Both the position numbers and the translations under genes were made by a program. The notes below the pieces were generated by a model. It was not told the DNA's origin. It searched no databases and worked only from the letters and a program-made list of their open reading frames with translations. From Symbiodinium natans (taxonomy: Eukaryota; Sar; Dinophyceae; Suessiales; Symbiodiniaceae), in NCBI GenBank assembly GCA_905221605.1, contig CAJNDS010001427.1:1-19187 (forward strand): DNA of 19,187 nt, given 5' to 3'. How positions within the stretch are numbered: position 1 is the first letter of the stretch; every line of letters starts with the position of its first letter. Of the stretch, positions 17,068-19,187 are shown one piece after another.

Positions 17068-17576
17068 CGCGTCGCCCGTCAACCCACCCCGGCCACCCAA
17101 ACTATACTCTATTAGGGTTTAGGGTTTATGGAATTTACTTTCTTGTGCTCTGATGCTTGCTTTGATGTTTTTAAAGTTGCGCTGTTAGGGTTTAAGCTGG
17201 GGGTTGGGGGTAGCTTTGGTAGCCTCGGCCCTTTTCGGGCCTTCGGCGTGTCAGGGCCCGTAGAGGCCCTTATTTATTTGAAGGTCAGGGAAACCCTTTG
17301 TGTCTGCTTTTGGATTCCCCTTCTTTAAGGGCCTCAATTAAGCATCGATTTCACTACCAAAAAATCGCATTTTTCATTGCGGGTACGGGCATCCTGGGGT
17401 CCCCCTTCTTTTAGGGGGCGTTTTGAAGCCTTTTGAAGTATTTTGGTGGCTCTTGGGGTCTCTCGGGGCCTTGTTCGGACCTTCGGCGTGTCAGGGGCCG
17501 TAGAGGCTTTATTCATTTAAAGGTCAGGAAACCTATTAATGAATTTTTCGCCAATGAGTCTTTCAATCGCTAGGGT

Positions 17577-17870
17577 TTAAGCTCGGGTTCGGGGTAGCCT
17601 CGGCCCTTTTCGGGCCTTCGGCAAGTTAGGGCCCGTAGAGGCCCTTATTTGCTTGAAGGCCTTCGTAGGGTTTTGCGGTGTTAGGGTTTAAGCTGGGGTT
17701 CGGGGTAGCCTCGGCCCTTTTCGGGCCTTCGGCACGTTAGGGCCCGTAGAGGCCCTTATTTGCTTGAAGGCCGTTGTAGGGTTTTGCGGTGTCAGGGTTT
17801 AGGCTGGGGTTCGGGGTAGTTTCGGTCCTTTTCGGGCCTTCGGCACGTGGGCCCGTAGAGGTCCTTGCTG
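17577..17870 (+). repeat. 112-bp tandem repeat in C5
   Basis: Three units, each opening with AGGGTTTAAGCT or AGGGTTTAGGCT, with the same shortened last unit as in C2. Confidence 0.9.
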
Positions 17871-18059
17871 ATTTAGGGGGAGCCATCGATTTCAATACTA
17901 AAAGGCGGGCAGGGGCCTAAAAACAATGTTTTCAATATTCTCATTGTGGGCACGGAAAAATCTTGTGGTCCCCCTTCTTTTAGTGGGCCTTTTGAAGCTT
18001 TTGAAGCTTTTGGTGGCTCTTGGCGCCTTTTGGGGGCTTCCTAGGCCCTTAGCCGAGCC

Positions 18060-18450
18060 CTGGTTGGGGGGGCCCTTGGCAGGGTGTTAGGCCCTTGGTG
18101 GGGCAAGGGGTTTTGGTCAAGGGGGCGTATTGTTGGGGGTCCTTGGCTCAGGGGTCTTGGCCGGTCCTTGGCTCCCTTGGGGGTCTGGGCCCGGCCCTTG
18201 GCCCGGGGCCCTTGGCCCGGGCGGCCCTTGGGCCCTTGGCCCGGGGGGCCCTTGCGGCCCTTGGCCCGGGAGGCCCTTGGCCTGGGGGGCCCTTGGGCCA
18301 AGGGGCCCTTGGCCCGGGGGGCCCTTGGCTCGGGGGGCCCTTGGCCCGGGGGGCCCTTGGCCCGGGGGGCCCTTGGCCCGGGGGGCCCTTGGCCCGGGGG
18401 GCCCTTGGCCCGGGGGGCCCTTGGCCCGGGGGGCCCTTGGCCCGGGGCCT
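18060..18450 (+). repeat. 16-bp minisatellite in C5
   Basis: The most homogeneous array: about eight consecutive perfect CCCGGGGGGCCCTTGG units (about 18309-18440). This suggests very recent expansion. Confidence 0.94.
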
Positions 18451-18468
18451 GGAAATCCGTGAAAAAGC

Positions 18469-18857
18469 CCCCAAAATCACGAAATTGAGCAACCAGCCTG
18501 CCTGGACCCCTCGCCAGCCTCCTGGTCCAGGAATCCAGCTACCAGGGACCAGGGGGCCCCCGGGGGGGGGGGCCCGACAAACCCTGAACCCAAAACCCTG
18601 AACCGACCTCCAGAGGCAAAGGGTTACGATTTGGGGTTATACTTTAGCTACGCTAAAGGTGGTCTGGGTGCCGGCCATCCCTTAGCCGAGTACTGACGTT
18701 GTCGTAAAAAAGGCCGATGTCCGTTGGCCTGTCCAGGACAGACGGTGAGGCTTAACCCTCACCTTTCCGTTTCTCTTTTCTCTTGGGCGCTCGGGCTGTA
18801 AGGCCCTCGGCCGAGCGTTCGGGGTCTGTCGCTCGACGGAAGCGACCCCTCACTTAG
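18469..18857. other. Conserved terminal segment of C5
   Basis: Carries all the inverted repeats described for C1. The telomere-like CCCTGAACCC stretch is at 18579-18604, and the segment ends CACTTAG at block T10. Confidence 0.6.
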
Positions 18858-19028
18858 TTTAGGGTTTAGGGTTTAGGGTTTAGGGTTTAGGGTTTAGGGT
18901 TTAGGCTTTAGGGTTTAGGGTTTAGGGTTTAGGGTTTAGGGTTTAGGGTTTAGGGTTTAGGGTTTAGGGTTTAGGGTTTAGGGTTTAGGGTTTAGGGTTT
19001 AGGGTTTAGGGTTTAGGGTTTAGGGTTT
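18858..19028 (+). repeat. Telomeric repeat block T10
   Basis: About 24 TTTAGGG units with one TTTAGGC variant near 18905. Not the chromosome end, since other sequence follows. Confidence 0.97.
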
Positions 19029-19187
19029 GCCCACTGAAGCGACGCGCCTCGACCCAAGGGGTCGTGGGCGGCGCGTCGCGCGAAAGCTAAAACCCCACCC
19101 CAAGACCACCCAAACCTTACTCTATTAGGGTTTAGGGTTTTTTTTTTGATAGTTCTCTCGTTGCTTTGTATTCTCTGCTGTAGTTGT
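19029..19187 (+). repeat. Start of another subtelomeric element, E (partial)
   Basis: Begins with a hairpin, then ACCCCACCCC, ACCACCCAAAC and CTTACTCTATTAGGGTTTAGGG, which match the C elements at the same place. After TTAGGGTTTAGGG it turns into a T run and AT-rich sequence unlike C. It is cut by the window edge. Confidence 0.7.
19039..19079. repeat. Hairpin at right edge of T10 (E type)
   Basis: Outer stem GCGACGCGCC (19039-19048) with GGCGCGTCGC (19070-19079), perfect over 10 bp. Inner stem CGACCC (19050-19055), loop AAG, GGGTCG (19059-19064). The sequence is unrelated to the C or B hairpins. Confidence 0.87.

Larger units (their letters stand above)
17017..18857 (+). repeat. Subtelomeric element C5
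   Basis: Complete copy close to C2. A small insertion (GGTAGCTTTGGTAGCC near 17209) adds bases near the first GGGTAGCCTCGG. The 60-codon minus frame is present at 17334-17516 with one Gly-to-Arg change. No gene is recognised. Confidence 0.9.

Noticed and set aside
18858-19028. Block T10 considered as the true chromosome end.
   Set aside because: A further element with its own hairpin follows to the right, so it is interstitial.

Overview
This is eukaryotic subtelomeric DNA with no gene I can support. Plant-type telomere repeat (TTTAGGG)n occurs as eleven separate blocks of about 38 to 230 bp, spread over the whole window. Every block carries the G-rich strand on +, so if this lies near a chromosome end, that end should be to the right. 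The repeat type fits land plants, green algae and several protist groups (dinoflagellates, chromerids, chlorarachniophytes, oomycetes and brown algae). The sequence does not allow a closer assignment.

The DNA between the telomeric blocks is modular. Left to right: element B (40-2209); D1 (2367-4384); D2 (4538-4970); C1 (about 5132-7082); C2 (7154-8955); D3 (8994-10314); D4 (10555-12556); C3 (12658-14551); C4 (14644-16785); C5 (17017-18857); and the start of another element, E (19029-19187). Elements are separated only by telomeric repeats, much as yeast Y' elements are separated by telomeric tracts.

Family C (five copies, about 1.8-2.1 kb) has a fixed order: GC-rich hairpin, a unique-looking part with AT-rich and hairpin motifs, a roughly 112-bp tandem repeat, a 16-bp GC-rich minisatellite that varies most between copies, and a nearly invariant terminal segment of about 380 bp rich in small inverted repeats. 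B is a distant relative with the same general plan. Family D (four copies) starts and ends with a 13-bp inverted repeat, ATAGAAATTGTAT. It carries a short GTTTTGAGCGAAA array, a 20-bp minisatellite or a G-rich tract in its place, and a conserved AT-rich right end. D1 and D4 are nearly identical over 2 kb and so recently duplicated.

The long reading frames are by-products of repeats whose unit length is not a multiple of three, which keeps several frames open on both strands. The main points of interest are the inverted termini of D, a hairpin at the right edge of telomeric blocks whose sequence changes between elements while its folding is kept, the structured right end of C, and strong triplex or G-quadruplex potential in D2 and D3.
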